NCBI GenBank assembly: GCA_956465555.1
Contig: OY101115.1
Location: 4,626,120-4,690,119 of the forward strand
DNA from: Nitzschia sp. pyKryTriq1
Lineage: Eukaryota; Bacillariophyta; Bacillariophyceae; Bacillariales; Bacillariaceae
Reading direction: 5' to 3'
DNA: 64,000 bases
The notes under the pieces were generated by a model. It saw nothing but the letters and a program-made list of their open reading frames with translations. It had not been told where the DNA came from and did not search any database. The first letter of the stretch is position 1. Every line of letters starts with the position of its first letter. Position numbers and translations under genes: made by a program. This document shows, piece by piece, positions 30,152 through 41,557 of this stretch.

Positions 30152-32535
30152 TATTTGGTTGTTGGTAATATCGATCGATGCGGTGGTGTATTGTACCGGT
30201 GTAATACTATAGTCGTAGTCGTGGTCGTGCAAGATGGAAGATTGGATCGAGTCCTCGCTACTAGCTAGTAGTAATAGTAGTAATAGTAGTAGAGTATTAG
30301 ATCGTCTCTCGCTCGGAACAAGAACAGAACAAGACAAAACGGGCAGAAGGAGGAAGCCAGTGATCTGATCGATCTTTTGCGGTCTAATACTATCATAGCT
30401 TTTATGTGCAGTAGTACTGTAGCTTGGCGAGGCATCACGCATAAAAAGCCAAAAACGCACAAAAATTGCATACAATAATACGCGTTGTTGCAGCCGTTGT
30501 ATTTAGAAGAAGCCTGATGCACTCACGCAGGAATGTTCGCCTTCTGTCGTATGCAGTTTACTTATTAACAACCAACCTGCCTCTGCTAAGAAAGATGGTA
30601 CGAATTCCTTGTTCGATGGACAAATAAAATAGCCGCGTTTAATAAATATTGAATACCAACATTTATTGGAAGGCATTTCAAACGGGTGAGTCCCGAACCA
30701 ACATTTAACAAATACAGAATTCTGGTTGTGGGGCTTTAGAATTCGATTCTCCAGCTTCTAGAGGAATAATATGCGGCGGGTTCACAAACTTCACGTCCAC
30801 TTGAAGGAAGAAGAAGTGTATCCATTATTTGCAAAATCTCTTCTTCCGCACAGTACCCAGTTAGAAGCCAGCAGATGATAAAGAAGGAGTCGAACGAACC
30901 CAGCCAGGGCATAATAATCAAAACTGCGAAGAAGTCATTATCGATTGATCATCATCGCCATGATCATCGCGAGAAGAAGAGATCTACCGGGTATTATTGT
31001 TCTTCGAGAGGACGATAGTTGGACGATGATGAAAGGGAGGGAGGTCTTTCTCGAAGTCATATTACTGTTATTGTTTTTTATCTATCTTGCTGACTGGATA
31101 GATGAGGATTGAGCTGTCGTCGTTGTCGTCGTCTCTCTTCTCTTCTCTACTCTACTCTACTCTACTCTACTCTACTCTACTCTACTCTACCGTAGTACTA
31201 CAACAACAACGACATCATCATTATTTTCTCATCACTTTATGGTGGTGGTGGTGCTGCTGCTGGCGCTTCTTGTTCATCATCTTGCTTTTCGACTACTGCT
31301 GCTGCTTTCATAACGGGCGGCAGGATCCGATGGGGATAAGACGGGGACCAGATCAAGGATCAGATGATGATCGGGCACTGCTGACTGAAGAAGACCCGAT
31401 CGAAATGATGATGATGATGGCAGCCGGTAGACTACTATTCTCGAACAACGCATGAACAAACAGAAATCAAGAATATCATACTAGTAGCTGTCGCTCCAAA
31501 CGAGGATTCTTGTGTTGTGTCTCTAATGAGAGCAGGATGATGATGATGATGATGCCGACGACAACTCAACAATCATGTCATGATCGATCATGGTGCTGGT
31601 GGATGAGGACTACCACAGTACTAGTACTACTAGTAGTACGACGAGCATGACAAAGAAGATGAACAAGACGAAGAGGAGGAGGAGAGGTGGTGAACAGATT
31701 GTTGGATGATCGTCCACCAGCACCCCTAGTAGTAGCATGCTCTGCAAAGCTGGTGGTGGTGGTGGTGGTGGTGCAGTCGTCGTCAACAAGAAGCTTTTGT
31801 TCCGACGACCACCTGCTGGTGCTGGTGTGATGGTTCTTGAAAACTAGTACTAGTACTACTATTTTCTTGGCGCTTCTTGCCCCTTGCTGATGATTCTTGG
31901 AAATAGTACTGGTGTACTGCTAGTAGCTACGAATTGGCTGATTGAGTGGTTGAGTCAGTCGGTCGTGGTGCGGTAAGAAGTACTACTACTACTACTACTA
32001 TATACTATCAATATAATCCACCACCACCACTGGTGCTGGTGCTGGTGCTGGTGCTGCCCAATGAAGAATGCCAACAAGAACAGCAGCAGCTGCTACTATG
32101 CTGGTGATGCCCGACCCATCATGATCCCTCGTCTCTGGAAACCAGATACGAGTAGTACGAGGAGGCAACAGATGCTAGTAGACTGACTGACTGACTCACT
32201 CACTCACTCACTCATCGGACGAAGACTTCTTGCTGTTTGACGCGCCGGCTGGGGATGAACAAGATATGATGTGTTGTTGTTGGTGGTGGTGTCTTTTTCT
32301 GCTGCTTTACTCTATTAGACGATGAAAAGAAGGCGGCAGGAGGTTGTGATACTACCAAGAACAAGGCATAACGACAACCCTGCACCACCACCACCACCAG
32401 CACCACCACTAGGATCAGATGGCTGCTGCGCGGTAAACTCCTCGACCACAGCCCGAACAAACAAGTTAGTGTTTTACTCTAGTAGTACTACGTAAAGCAG
32501 CGTATTAGTAGTACTGTAGTAGTATATACTCTTTC
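30152..32535. other. 2.4-kb gene-free stretch rich in microsatellites
   Basis: Open frames here are translations of simple repeats. Contents include (TAGTAA)n at about 30265-30295, (CTCTA)n at about 31145-31190, GGTGGT and GATGAT runs, (GGTGCT)n at about 32030-32055, (ACTC)n at about 32192-32215 and (CAC)n at about 32385-32407. A non-repetitive part lies at about 30500-30960, with no coding signal recognised. Confidence 0.55.
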
Positions 32536-33672
32536 TTAAAAGATTCCCTTGGGATCATCCAGTGGCCAATCTCCCATGGCAGCAATCGTCTCTGCTTCGG
32601 TATTGAGAAACTTTAATTCTCCCCCCTCGGTATCCAACACGACAAAGGCTGGAATACCCGATCGACGACGTGTTGTACAATCATCATCAGCATCAGCATT
32701 AGCATCATCATCTTGTTCAAGAAAGATTGGAGATTCCCGTCCCGCCCAAATACCATATTGTTTCTTGAGTTTCTGTGCGGCTTCTACGGTACCTACTCCT
32801 ATCATGCTGGTCTCATTGTCATTGTCATTGTCATTCATCCTCAATTGTGCCGATAACTTCTTCATTCGATCGAGTTGAAATTCCATGGAAGCATCGCTCG
32901 AGACGTAGATGAGTCGAATCTTTTGTTCACTTTCGCACAAGGCTTTGATATATTGTGGCAACATGAATTCCAATTCACGACATGCCGGACACCATCCGGC
33001 ACCAAAATATAAAGCGACGCGATGACCTTGGACGAGTGGTGCCAATTCTTCCGGCGTCTTGTAGTAGAATACAGCATTAGCATTAGCATTAGAATCAGCA
33101 TTAGCATTCTGATTCTGACCTTGAGCAGCAGCATCATCATTAGCATCATTAGCATCAATACTATTCGCAATATTGACCTTGACCTTGACCAAGTCCATAT
33201 CCATCAAGCCTGCCTTTTGAATATTGAGAAGTGTGGTTTCCAGAGGAGTCTCGACAGCTACTGCCATGGCAGCAGTGGCACCAAAGATATCGTCATTAGT
33301 ACTGGTAGTAGTAGTACTGGTAGTAGTATTTGTTTCATCATTGATTATCAACAACTCTTGGCCATTGACCATGACGGTTGGTTCAAGAACGATCCCTCCT
33401 CCATCTTCATCACCATTATCATTATTGTCTTCTTCTTTTTCTTCTTCTTCTTGTTGTTGGTCCTCCTCGACGGCTCTCCGCACGGTGGTGGTTACCGGTA
33501 CACGTAATACTACCGGTACTTGAGTATTACCGGTATTAAGTAGTAATAGTCGTCGAGGACGATTATTAGCGGGATGAGACCACCTCGAAGGAACAAAGGC
33601 GTGGGAAAAAGAAGCAATACGCATCATCCATATCAGCTGCGGCATGATCAGCATCACCGTCCTTGTCATCAT
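32536..33672 (-). CDS. Thioredoxin-fold (nucleoredoxin-like) protein with WCPAC motif
   Basis: This single-exon ORF of 378 aa has a hydrophobic N-terminus followed by 'SFSHAFVPSRW', which resembles the ASAFAP-type plastid targeting junction, so delivery to the plastid or secretory route is likely (inference). A long acidic and Thr-rich linker follows, partly from GTA/CAT repeats. The folded domain starts at about residue 205 with 'VALYFGAGWCPACRELEFMLPQYI', where CPAC is a CxxC redox pair, then 'IRLIYVSSDASMEFQLDRM' and 'SGIPAFVVLDTEGGELKF' with the cis-Pro loop. This order matches tryparedoxin/nucleoredoxin proteins that reduce disulfides. The C-terminus is short ('DWPLDDPKGIF'). Confidence 0.8.
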   Translation of the reverse strand: MMTRTVMLIMPQLIWMMRIASFSHAFVPSRWSHPANNRPRRLLLLNTGNTQVPVVLRVPVTTTVRRAVEEDQQQEEEEKEEDNNDNGDEDGGGIVLEPTVMVNGQELLIINDETNTTTSTTTTSTNDDIFGATAAMAVAVETPLETTLLNIQKAGLMDMDLVKVKVNIANSIDANDANDDAAAQGQNQNANADSNANANAVFYYKTPEELAPLVQGHRVALYFGAGWCPACRELEFMLPQYIKALCESEQKIRLIYVSSDASMEFQLDRMKKLSAQLRMNDNDNDNETSMIGVGTVEAAQKLKKQYGIWAGRESPIFLEQDDDANADADDDCTTRRRSGIPAFVVLDTEGGELKFLNTEAETIAAMGDWPLDDPKGIF

Positions 33673-34725
33673 TCTTCTTCTTCTTCTTTTGGAGGATGAT
33701 TGATGATTGATGATGGATGATTCTTCAAGCGTTGCTTATTATTTCAGGTACTGTAGTACAGAGCTCTATGTATATTCAATACGGACGTCTATATTATGGA
33801 ACAAGACGTTTTGTTCTGTCTTGTCTTGTCTTATCTTGTCTTGAAAGACGTTTTGTTCTGTCTTGTCTTGTCTTGTCTTGTCTTATCTTGTCTTGTCGAA
33901 TAAAGGGTTATATGGATCTTGCGCTACAGTATTATGATGATGCATCGACGACCGCAGACAGTACCGCTGCGTATGTACTTGTATTCAGGTACTTGTGTAC
34001 CGCTCGGCACGTCGTATACCGGTATCATCCGCGCCATGGTCCAGCAAAGAGAGACGCAGCCCCGCCGCCCTCTCGTCGCGTCGTCGAAAACGCCGCGAAG
34101 CGATACACGTACAGTAGATCGCGAGTTCGCCGCCGCGCGGTGCCACCGAGACAGACCTCGTACTACAGTAAATGTACAGTACTAGTAGTAGGTAACTTGT
34201 ACATACTGTACGAGGTATGTACGGTACTTGTGGGGTACGGTACAGGTACGTACGTACTGTGTATCGGTGGCACCCAGCAATGCGTTTTGTTAGCAAGGAT
34301 ACAAGTACAGTACATCACTCTACCGGTACCGTATACTAGTACTCGTGCTACTACTAGCTAGTAGTAGTTGAGGTCGCTGAAACTCGCTGTCATCCCTTGC
34401 TGCTTTCACTCCTGGTAGTAGTAGTACTGACTACTACTAGTACTAGTTGTTGTAGACTTGGTACTACAATCAGCATGATCATGATATCGAATCGAAGAAT
34501 AATGATAGTTTTGTAGTAGTAGTAGTAGTAGTAGTAGTGTGTATTAGCAAAAACGAAGGGCTGCAGTGTAATTGTAAAAACGGACGCGCCGACTCACTCT
34601 CGCTGGAAGCAAAAAATATACATTGGTGGGAGATCTTGATGCAAAATAATAAAATAAGCAATAACATGAGAAGAAAAAGGAACAAGTTGCTTGGTGGTCG
34701 TGATGCTGCTGCTGCTGCTGCATGT
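33673..34725. other. Intergenic DNA with a CTTGT minisatellite
   Basis: A block 'aagacgttttgttctgtcttg' plus (TCTTG)n occurs twice in tandem at about 33803-33843 and 33843-33895. A GC-rich patch at about 34010-34150 and CTAGTAG words (about 34340-34550) complete the stretch. No gene is supported. Confidence 0.55.
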
Positions 34726-36339
34726 TTAGGCGGCTTCCTCGTCGTCAGCACCACCAGCGTTGACCTCCTCGGCCTTCTCCGCATCCGGCTCGGGGACAAA
34801 CAACGTTTGGGGTTCCTTGGTGGGGACGGGATCGTCCTTTCCGCAGACCATACCAGCGTGTCCCTTGATGAAGACAGTAAATGACAAGGCGGTCGATGCC
34901 AAGATCACAGCTCCCATCACAATAAAGGCCTCCTTGTAGGTGGGAAGGTTACGGAATCCCAAGCCAAAGCAGACGGCTCCGGTGTTTCCTCCTGCTCCGA
35001 CAATACCAGAGATGGATCCAGTGGAAGGAGGGTCAATGTAAGGAACAATCCCGTACGAGGTACCTTCAGCCGCTTGGACAAACAAGGAGAAGAAGACCAT
35101 GACAGCAATGGCGGCACCGAGACTTGGGGTGTTGGCGAAAACCAAGACCAAGGCTCCTTCGCAAGCCAGGCAGATGGTGTGTGCCCAAAGACGTCCTCGC
35201 ATTCCCATCCACGCGTTGCATTTGTCGGAGAGAAATCCTCCCAATCCACGTGCGAACAAGTTCATCCATCCGAAAATGGACGCAATGGCGGCGGCTTCTT
35301 CCGTGGTGAGACCGAACTCGTCCTTGAAGTAAAGAGCGGCGGCGTTATTCATGGTCAACTCAACACCGAAGCAGCAACCGTATTGGATAAACATGATCCA
35401 GGTATTGATGTTGAAGGCACCATTTCGGAACGAAGCGGCAGCAGAGACTTCGGGCATTTGTCCGTGCTTCTTCAACTCAGTGTAATTTCCCTTGGGAGCG
35501 TCATCGGAAACATAGTAGATAACGATACCGACGCAGAAACCAACAAAGGCGGGGACAACAGAGACGGTACGCCACGCCTTTTCAGCGTTACCGTCAAAGG
35601 CCTTCTTGAAGAGAGGGAAAAGAACCGATCCCATGACGAGCTGGGTGACACCTCCTCCGAGGTTACCCCATCCACCGACGAGGGCATTGGCGGTACCGAC
35701 GACTTCCTTTGTGAACATACGAGAGGTCCAGAATTGGCACATGACAAAGGTACCTCCGGCGGCTCCAATGAACAGACGGAGAATGGCAAGGCCGGTGGCG
35801 CTGTTGACAAATCCAGTGCAGGCAGTGGGGATGGAGGCAGCGCACAAAACAATGGACATGAGGACACGGGGTCCAAGCTTGTCGCAAAGGGGTCCGAGAA
35901 GGAAACGCATAAAGATGGTTCCTCCGACACCGACAATCGAGGAGGTCCAGATCTCCTCCTTGGTAAGACCGAGCGTGTCGCGGATCTCCGACAAAAGAGG
36001 GGCGATGGCGAACCAGATGAAAAAGGCAATGAAAAATGCAATCCAAGAACTGTGGAAGGCTCTCATGTGCGGCCGCGAGAAGTTGCAAAGCTTGATCTCA
36101 GTAGCCTTGTCATCTTGGTCGGGGTCGATGTTAAGGGCGTACGTTTGGTACTTCTTCCACTCAGTCTGAGAGATATAATAATAATAATAATAATTTCATT
36201 TTTACAAAGAACATTTGGAAGGAGGGTCGGTGAGAAATTTACAATTCTTTGGTTTGCAGTGACGACGACGGCCGGGGCTTCGTCGGTCCTCCTCATCGTG
36301 GTCATGACTTACGGGTGCTCCAGTTTCAACTTCAGACAT
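34726..36339 (-). CDS. NRT2-type nitrate/nitrite transporter (MFS)
   Basis: Predicted exons in transcript order are 36339..36313 (only nine codons, MSEVETGAP) and 36165..34726 (488 aa), joined in phase 0 to 'TEWKKYQTYALNIDPDQDDKATEI'. The rest is a classical NRT2: 'RAFHSSWIAFFIAFFIWFA' first helix, MFS loop 'GPLCDKLGPR', nitrate-signature segments 'GGWGNLGGGVTQ' and 'GIVGAGGNTGAVCFG', about 12 helices, and a short acidic C-tail. The family performs proton-coupled (or, in marine diatoms, probably sodium-coupled) high-affinity nitrate uptake at the plasma membrane and is normally induced by nitrogen limitation (established knowledge). The reading 'RPHMRAF' shows that the Met at 36066 is internal. 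The intron (36166-36312) has a (TAA)n run near its acceptor. Confidence 0.95.
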
Positions 36340-37269
36340 GTTAATGGGTTTAGTTTTGGATGTAGATGGAATGCTGAGTTGATAGTGTTTGGTCAGCGAC
36401 GAAACGAAAATTATGACCGTCACAAAACAAGTTGCTGGTCGAGAGTCGAGATGAAAGATTGAAAAATTCGGACCACGCGAAGAATGATCGATCGATGATG
36501 ATGATCCGGGCCCGGCACTTTACCGGTCGTACAAACGCACGTATTCCTACGCATGTGCTGCCGGCGGGCGAAAGAAATAAGGGAATCTGTCGAGCACCAA
36601 GTGCCGGAACATCCCGAATCATCCCGAAGTAGAGTACTACGTCGTACCATGTACTGACTGTACTGTACCTGTGCTACAACGTACACATCGCGTTCATTAA
36701 GTGGAAAGTCACATTCGTTGCCACATGTGACGTTGTAAAGTTCCACCGATGCGGACTTTCTATCTAGGGGGCAATTGTAACTATTGCCCACATCCAACGC
36801 TCTTTTTCGTTTTACTTAACAGGTCAATATATGACGTGTTTTCTTCGTCTTCCGGCGGTGCGGTGCGCTCTCTCGTTTTTCTCTCGTTGCCTCCCATATT
36901 TTTTTGGGAGGTTCCAACCAGAGAACCATGATGCGGTTCCAACCTCCGTATAGATTCCGAGAGGCAAGCTGTACCTACCATAATACCGGTACTTGTACAT
37001 ACCGGTACTTGTACCGGTACAGTACAGAACGAGGTGCTGTCAGCGACGAGAGGGAGAGAAGAATCATCATCCCACATAATGTGTCATCATACCGGTATAT
37101 GTATCGAAAGGAAGGAGAGAATTCTGTCGGTCGTACTACTACTAGCACTTTGTAGAAGAATATGTACGGTTCTTTTCAAAAAATAGTTCTTTGTCAATAA
37201 GCAAGCAAGATACCAGGTCAAGCGAAGAAGAAAAGTGCACCAACAACGCACACACCATACCACAAATAC
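36340..37269. other. Upstream region of NRT2
   Basis: No gene is seen. ACCGGTAC palindromes cluster at about 36984-37020. The part closest to NRT2 (36340-36480) is the likely 5' UTR and promoter, but no element could be named with confidence. Confidence 0.5.
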
Positions 37270-38073
37270 TTGTCAGGCGCCCCTTCAATCCCAAAATTCT
37301 CCCCCAAGGCTGCGCAGATACGCGCGTGTGGGCAGCGGCCCCACCATCGCGCTCCAGTGGCTAAGTTTTATAATTCTTTCATCTTAAAGAGGATCATTAA
37401 AGAGCTCACTGCATCAGAAAAGGAAGATCCGAGCACCATATTTTTGTCAGTAACTTGCAATCAATCAAAACACCCGGGTGTGCAACACTTGAGAAGCTAT
37501 ATTCAACAGTTCTCTGACATTGATGTGGAATTGAAAATTCGAAGAAAGCATTCTCTTTTTGCTAGAACAAACATGGCAGCAGCCGTAGCTGCAGAACTAA
37601 AGGATCTGTCACCTGATACCCAGCTACTGGTTGAAAGCACGAGAGGCCAACAATATCATATTCTCGTTTTTGTAAATTAATTGCTTGTCTTTTTATATAT
37701 TAAATGAACATCATTTAATCTATAAGAGAACTTATCTTTAATGAGATCTCAATGGTATCTCATACAGTCTCATTTTTTCAATTCGGTACATTTTAATTGT
37801 AGGCGAACTTTTTGCTTTGTACGTTACAACGGGGTGAACATCCTCGAAACGGTCGCGTCGTTGCCTATCAGAAAAATCTACAAATGTATTCTATTCGATA
37901 CCCCGATAAATCTATCAAGCATTGAGATGAGTCTAAGGTCCTTCGGCCGGCGAACTATAGGAAGCAACTTGGTTTTCACTACTACCCCAATCTCAGATGA
38001 TGATGATGATGAAGGACATAGTACAACACCTTTTTTTGTAAAAATCTTCCGGCAGAGAAGAAATAAAATATAG
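37270..38073 (+). other. AT-richer island with two open frames of unknown nature
   Basis: A 136-codon frame (37270-37680) lacks an ATG at its start but reads smoothly ('FILKRIIKELTASEKEDPST', 'KIRRKHSLFARTNMAAAVAA', 'QQYHILVFVN'). It could be the last exon of a gene whose first exon I cannot place ('cttgtcag' at its edge could be an acceptor). A second, 110-codon frame (37741-38073, with ATG) reads 'VRYNGVNILETVASLPIRKIY' and ends in a basic tail after an Asp run. Both have lower GC and fewer simple repeats than their surroundings. The first bears a faint, unproven likeness to L51/S25/CI-B8-type small mitochondrial proteins. I would not assign function. Confidence 0.3.
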
Positions 38074-38811
38074 TCTCTAGTGCTATTAGACTACTGCAAA
38101 GAATAAAATAAAGATCCATCGAGGCCGACGATGACAAGGACGACGCCGACTTTTTGCTCTCCTGTTCGTACTACTACTACTACTACTACAACCGGTAGTA
38201 GTAGTATGCGAATGATTGTCAACTTTTGGGTCGTGAAGAATAAACAAGAATAAACAGACAAACAAACAAACAAACAAACTATCATCATCATCATCAAGGA
38301 GGAGTGACAACACGACGAACACCATCAAGCGGATCAGCTTAGTACAGCAGTACAAGTATTAGAGTAGGTAACTAGTAGAATACCGACTCGGGAATCGGAG
38401 GTCGCCAACAAGAAAATTTATACTCAAGCAACGGCAGTGCACCAGCGTATAATCCTCTCATCCCTACTCTCGAATCATCATTCTTGCCAGCACTATTATA
38501 CGTTAATTTCTACAAGTCTGGCTCTACTAGAAGCTAGTAGTAGTAGTAGTAGTGCTACTACTAGAGAGAACAACTCTCGGCAGCTAGCTAATATTATATC
38601 AGTCTACGTTTTTATCGTGACATATGACGACTTCTTGAGTTCAACAACATTCATTCTCGTGAGGGCGCTCATTTTTCTTCCAACGAGACACCTTATTCCT
38701 ATTAATACTGGTGACGATAGGCCAGGCCAGGCCAGGCCAGGCCAGGCCAGTACTCGTACTCGTACTCGTACTCGTACTCGTACAGTCTATAGTCCAGGCC
38801 TGCCGCATCAA
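38074..38811. other. Intergenic DNA with pentanucleotide and hexanucleotide repeats
   Basis: It contains an (ACAA)n stretch at about 38257-38278, CTAGTAG words, a (GGCCA)n tract at 38720-38749 and directly after it a (GTACTC)n tract at 38749-38782. The last two abut the 3' end of the J-protein gene. Confidence 0.65.
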
Positions 38812-40557
38812 TCACCGTTTCAGCATCATGCTGCTGTTCTTCATGGCCTTTTCTCGCGTAATGGTGATGGTTTCCGTCGTCTCGATCATCATCTTTTTCG
38901 CTTCGTCTTTATCCAGTACCGATGCTTGCGCTGTCTTTTCGACACTCCCATCGGCCCGCAATACTTTGGTAACCGTTTTCATGTCGACCAATTTGGGATT
39001 GTTGTCACTTCGTTTTTCGATTTTGGTCGACGTGGTCATACTCACTACCGTCAAGGGATTGTTGGCATTGAATTTGGATTTGGCTTGCAAGACTTTGGTT
39101 TTGCTATTGCCGCCTAATGATGATAAAACAAATCCGCTCTTTTTCTTTTTCCAATCTCGTTCCCAATAATCTTCTGGAAATTCTTCTTTTAAAATCCGTT
39201 CAAAGACTTCGTACGGATCATGGACGTGTTTGGGATGCGTCGCCAAAGTAGCAGTAGCAGTAACTGCAGTAGCAGTAGCACCAGTACCATTAGTGCTGGC
39301 TGGTGCTGGTGCTGCTGCTGGTGCTCCCACCACCACCTTTTTCCGTCTTCCTGGTTTGGGACTATGAGAGGATGATGCGGTACGAGAAGAACGAGGAGGG
39401 ACCATCATACTTTTGGGTCTCCGTAATGTGTCTGCCGATCCCGACTTTTTCACGGGTAGCGAATGTACCGAATCATCGAGATTGGGCATGGCTGCAAGCT
39501 TGGCGGATGATACTGATGCTGATGCTGATGCGGGTTTGGCAACAAATATCCGAGAACGGGCAGGGGCTGAGTGAGGTGCTGCTGCTGCTCCTGCTGCGGC
39601 TGCTTTTTTCTTTGGTCGAGGAGTCGGAGAAATGACTTCTTTGGTTCCAGGGGTCGCACTATAACTGGTATCGTTGGTAGTGGTCGTAGTGCTGGTGGTG
39701 GTGGTTGGTTTGACTTTTTTCTTTCCACCACCGGCCGGTGTCCGTGGTGATACAAATTCTTCCTTGGTTCCAGGAGTAGCACTATAACTCGTAGAAGTAG
39801 TAGTAGCAGTAGAAGAAGATGGTGGTGCTGCTGCTGCTGCTGATTTTCGAGACCACATGGTCGTTCGGGGACCTACTCCTCCTCCTCCTGCTGCTGCTTC
39901 TGGTGGTGGTGCGGCTGCTGCTGCTGCTGCTGTTTTTGTACCACTCCGCCTCCTGGATTTGACACTTGCCGCATCAGCATCATAATCATAATCATTATTG
40001 TTGTTGTGTTGTTGCTGTTGCTGCTGTTTTTTGTTCATGGGATGTTGCGAATGTGGATTATGTTTGGGATGATTTCGTGAAGTAAAAGCAGCAAAGGGAT
40101 TACTAGCCTTGGGGGGCGGCGGCGGTGGTGGTGCTGCTGATCTTGTGGTGGTTGGCTTGGGACTGGTCGATCGAGGACGACTTGTTCTCGGAATGTGATG
40201 GTGCTGCTTGTTATGACTACTAGCAGCCGACGGTGCCGTATGTTGTCGTTTTGGTGGACCCTTGGAGGGATGGGCTGTATTTGTTTTGCTGCTGGACTTT
40301 CCACCACCACCACCACCATTGATTTTGGCTTGATTCGCTTGTTTCCAATCGTATCGTTTGACGGGATCGGTCAAGGTATCGTAGGCGGCCGATATTTTGG
40401 CAAAGGCATCGTGCGCCTTTTCCTTATTGTCTTGCTCCGAACTGACTCGATCGGGATGAAATTGCAGGGCCAACTTCCGATAGGCCTTTTTGATTTCATC
40501 TTCTTCGGCCGTATACGGCACTCCGATAATCTCGTAGGGATCTTCTCCTTTTTGCAT
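38812..40557 (-). CDS. J-domain (DnaJ/HSP40 class C) protein
   Basis: This single-exon ORF of 581 aa starts directly with a J domain: 'DPYEIIGVPYTAEEDEIKKA', 'YRKLALQFHPDRV' (HPD at about 34) and 'AFAKISAAYDTLTDPVKRYDW'. J domains stimulate HSP70 ATPase activity. There is no Gly/Phe or zinc-finger region, so it is class C. Residues 80-430 are low complexity (Lys/Pro/Ser/Ala with Pro, Gly, Gln and Ala runs from microsatellites), including a near-repeat 'SATPGTKEE/SATPGTKEV' segment. The C-terminus has a conserved-looking part, 'HDPYEVFERILKEEFPEDYWERDW', then a basic, Thr-rich region. The partner and location are unknown; there is no targeting signal. Confidence 0.85.
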   Translation of the reverse strand: MQKGEDPYEIIGVPYTAEEDEIKKAYRKLALQFHPDRVSSEQDNKEKAHDAFAKISAAYDTLTDPVKRYDWKQANQAKINGGGGGGKSSSKTNTAHPSKGPPKRQHTAPSAASSHNKQHHHIPRTSRPRSTSPKPTTTRSAAPPPPPPPKASNPFAAFTSRNHPKHNPHSQHPMNKKQQQQQQHNNNNDYDYDADAASVKSRRRSGTKTAAAAAAAPPPEAAAGGGGVGPRTTMWSRKSAAAAAPPSSSTATTTSTSYSATPGTKEEFVSPRTPAGGGKKKVKPTTTTSTTTTTNDTSYSATPGTKEVISPTPRPKKKAAAAGAAAAPHSAPARSRIFVAKPASASASVSSAKLAAMPNLDDSVHSLPVKKSGSADTLRRPKSMMVPPRSSRTASSSHSPKPGRRKKVVVGAPAAAPAPASTNGTGATATAVTATATLATHPKHVHDPYEVFERILKEEFPEDYWERDWKKKKSGFVLSSLGGNSKTKVLQAKSKFNANNPLTVVSMTTSTKIEKRSDNNPKLVDMKTVTKVLRADGSVEKTAQASVLDKDEAKKMMIETTETITITREKAMKNSSMMLKR

Positions 40558-41557
40558 TATATAGTATAGTATTGCCTCTTCTTCTTCTTCTTCTTCTTCT
40601 TAATGGCAGTACAGTACAAGAAGTGGGTTGGGTTGGGTTGGGTTGTGTGTATCTGTGTATCTGTGTATATATCCAGCAGCGGTGTCAAGACAATATTATA
40701 CTATGCAAGGCGTCCTCTCCTGTTCCTGTCTCCTCCTACTAGTACTCTGTGATCGCCGAGAATGTAATGTGGGCGAGGATGATGCTGCGCTGGCTATACG
40801 AGTAGAGTATTCGTGGAAGGGAAGCAGTGAATGTGTGTGGTAGCTCGATACAACCATCAACGAATGAATGAATGAATGATTGATTGTTGATTGAATCAAT
40901 GGAAAAGAGAAAGTATTACTAAAAAAAGAACAACAACAACAACGCAATAAAGGGAGGATATGCGGTGGTGGAGAGTGATGATGCGTGTGGACTGCGTGAT
41001 GCGTTTTGACTGCGTGTCTACTACATACATAGTACTGTAGCCTGTACCGCACCGTAAGACTGGAATTTTCGCGTCAGGGCCGCTGGCGCGCGCGCACCCC
41101 GCCGGTCATCGTGCCATTTTTGGCGGGAAGCACGGACCTTGCACGGACCATCTGTAGAAAGAGCTCGCACCCATGCATCCAGACAACACGGCACAAGCAA
41201 GTACAGTATTACGTACGTACCTGTAGCTACTACCGCCTCTCTAGAGTAGCGCACAGCGGACCTCGTCGCAATCGGACAACCTCCACGTGTAATACAATTC
41301 GCTCCCGCCAATTTTCGCGAACCTCATCGTTTTCGTTCGTGCATAAAAAAAAATGTTGTTGTTTTGTGCCATATACTACACGTACACCAACACACAACAA
41401 CAACATAATAACAACATAATAACACACACCTGCAGTACTTACTGAGTGCTGTGCATTATCTTATCAAAACGCAATCAATCAATCAATCAACACGAACGAA
41501 CGACCACCAAGTAAAAAGAGGAAGAAGACGATATAATAATAATAATAATAATAATAT
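40558..41557. other. Upstream region between divergent genes
   Basis: No gene is supported. (CTT)n at about 40574-40600, the G-run motif listed next, a (GAAT)n stretch at about 40862-40878, a GC-rich patch at 41075-41105, and (AATA)n just before the start codon at 41558 are visible. Confidence 0.5.
40625..40642 (+). promoter_or_regulatory. G-quadruplex-type motif upstream of the J-protein gene
   Basis: Four GGG runs separated by TT (40625-27, 40630-32, 40635-37, 40640-42) lie 68 bp upstream of the minus-strand start codon at 40557. The G-rich strand is the template strand of that gene. Whether it folds or matters is unknown. Confidence 0.5.

Noticed and set aside
30152-30475. Upstream in-frame extension of the minus-strand kinase
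   Set aside because: It is dominated by Leu runs from TAGTAA microsatellites and has no conserved sequence, so the Met at 30151 is a better start.
30740-30760. 'attcgattctcc' resembling a tRNA T-arm
   Set aside because: The flanking sequence does not fold into a cloverleaf by eye.
31102-31455. ORF with STLLY repeats
   Set aside because: It is a translation of the (CTCTA)n microsatellite.
35074-36462. 462-codon plus-strand ORF opposite NRT2
   Set aside because: It is antisense to a clear transporter with full family motifs; its own translation is Gly/Asp/Ser-rich with no family features.
40625-40642. GGGTT repeats as an internal telomere tract
   Set aside because: Only four units and in a unique promoter context; not a telomere-like array.
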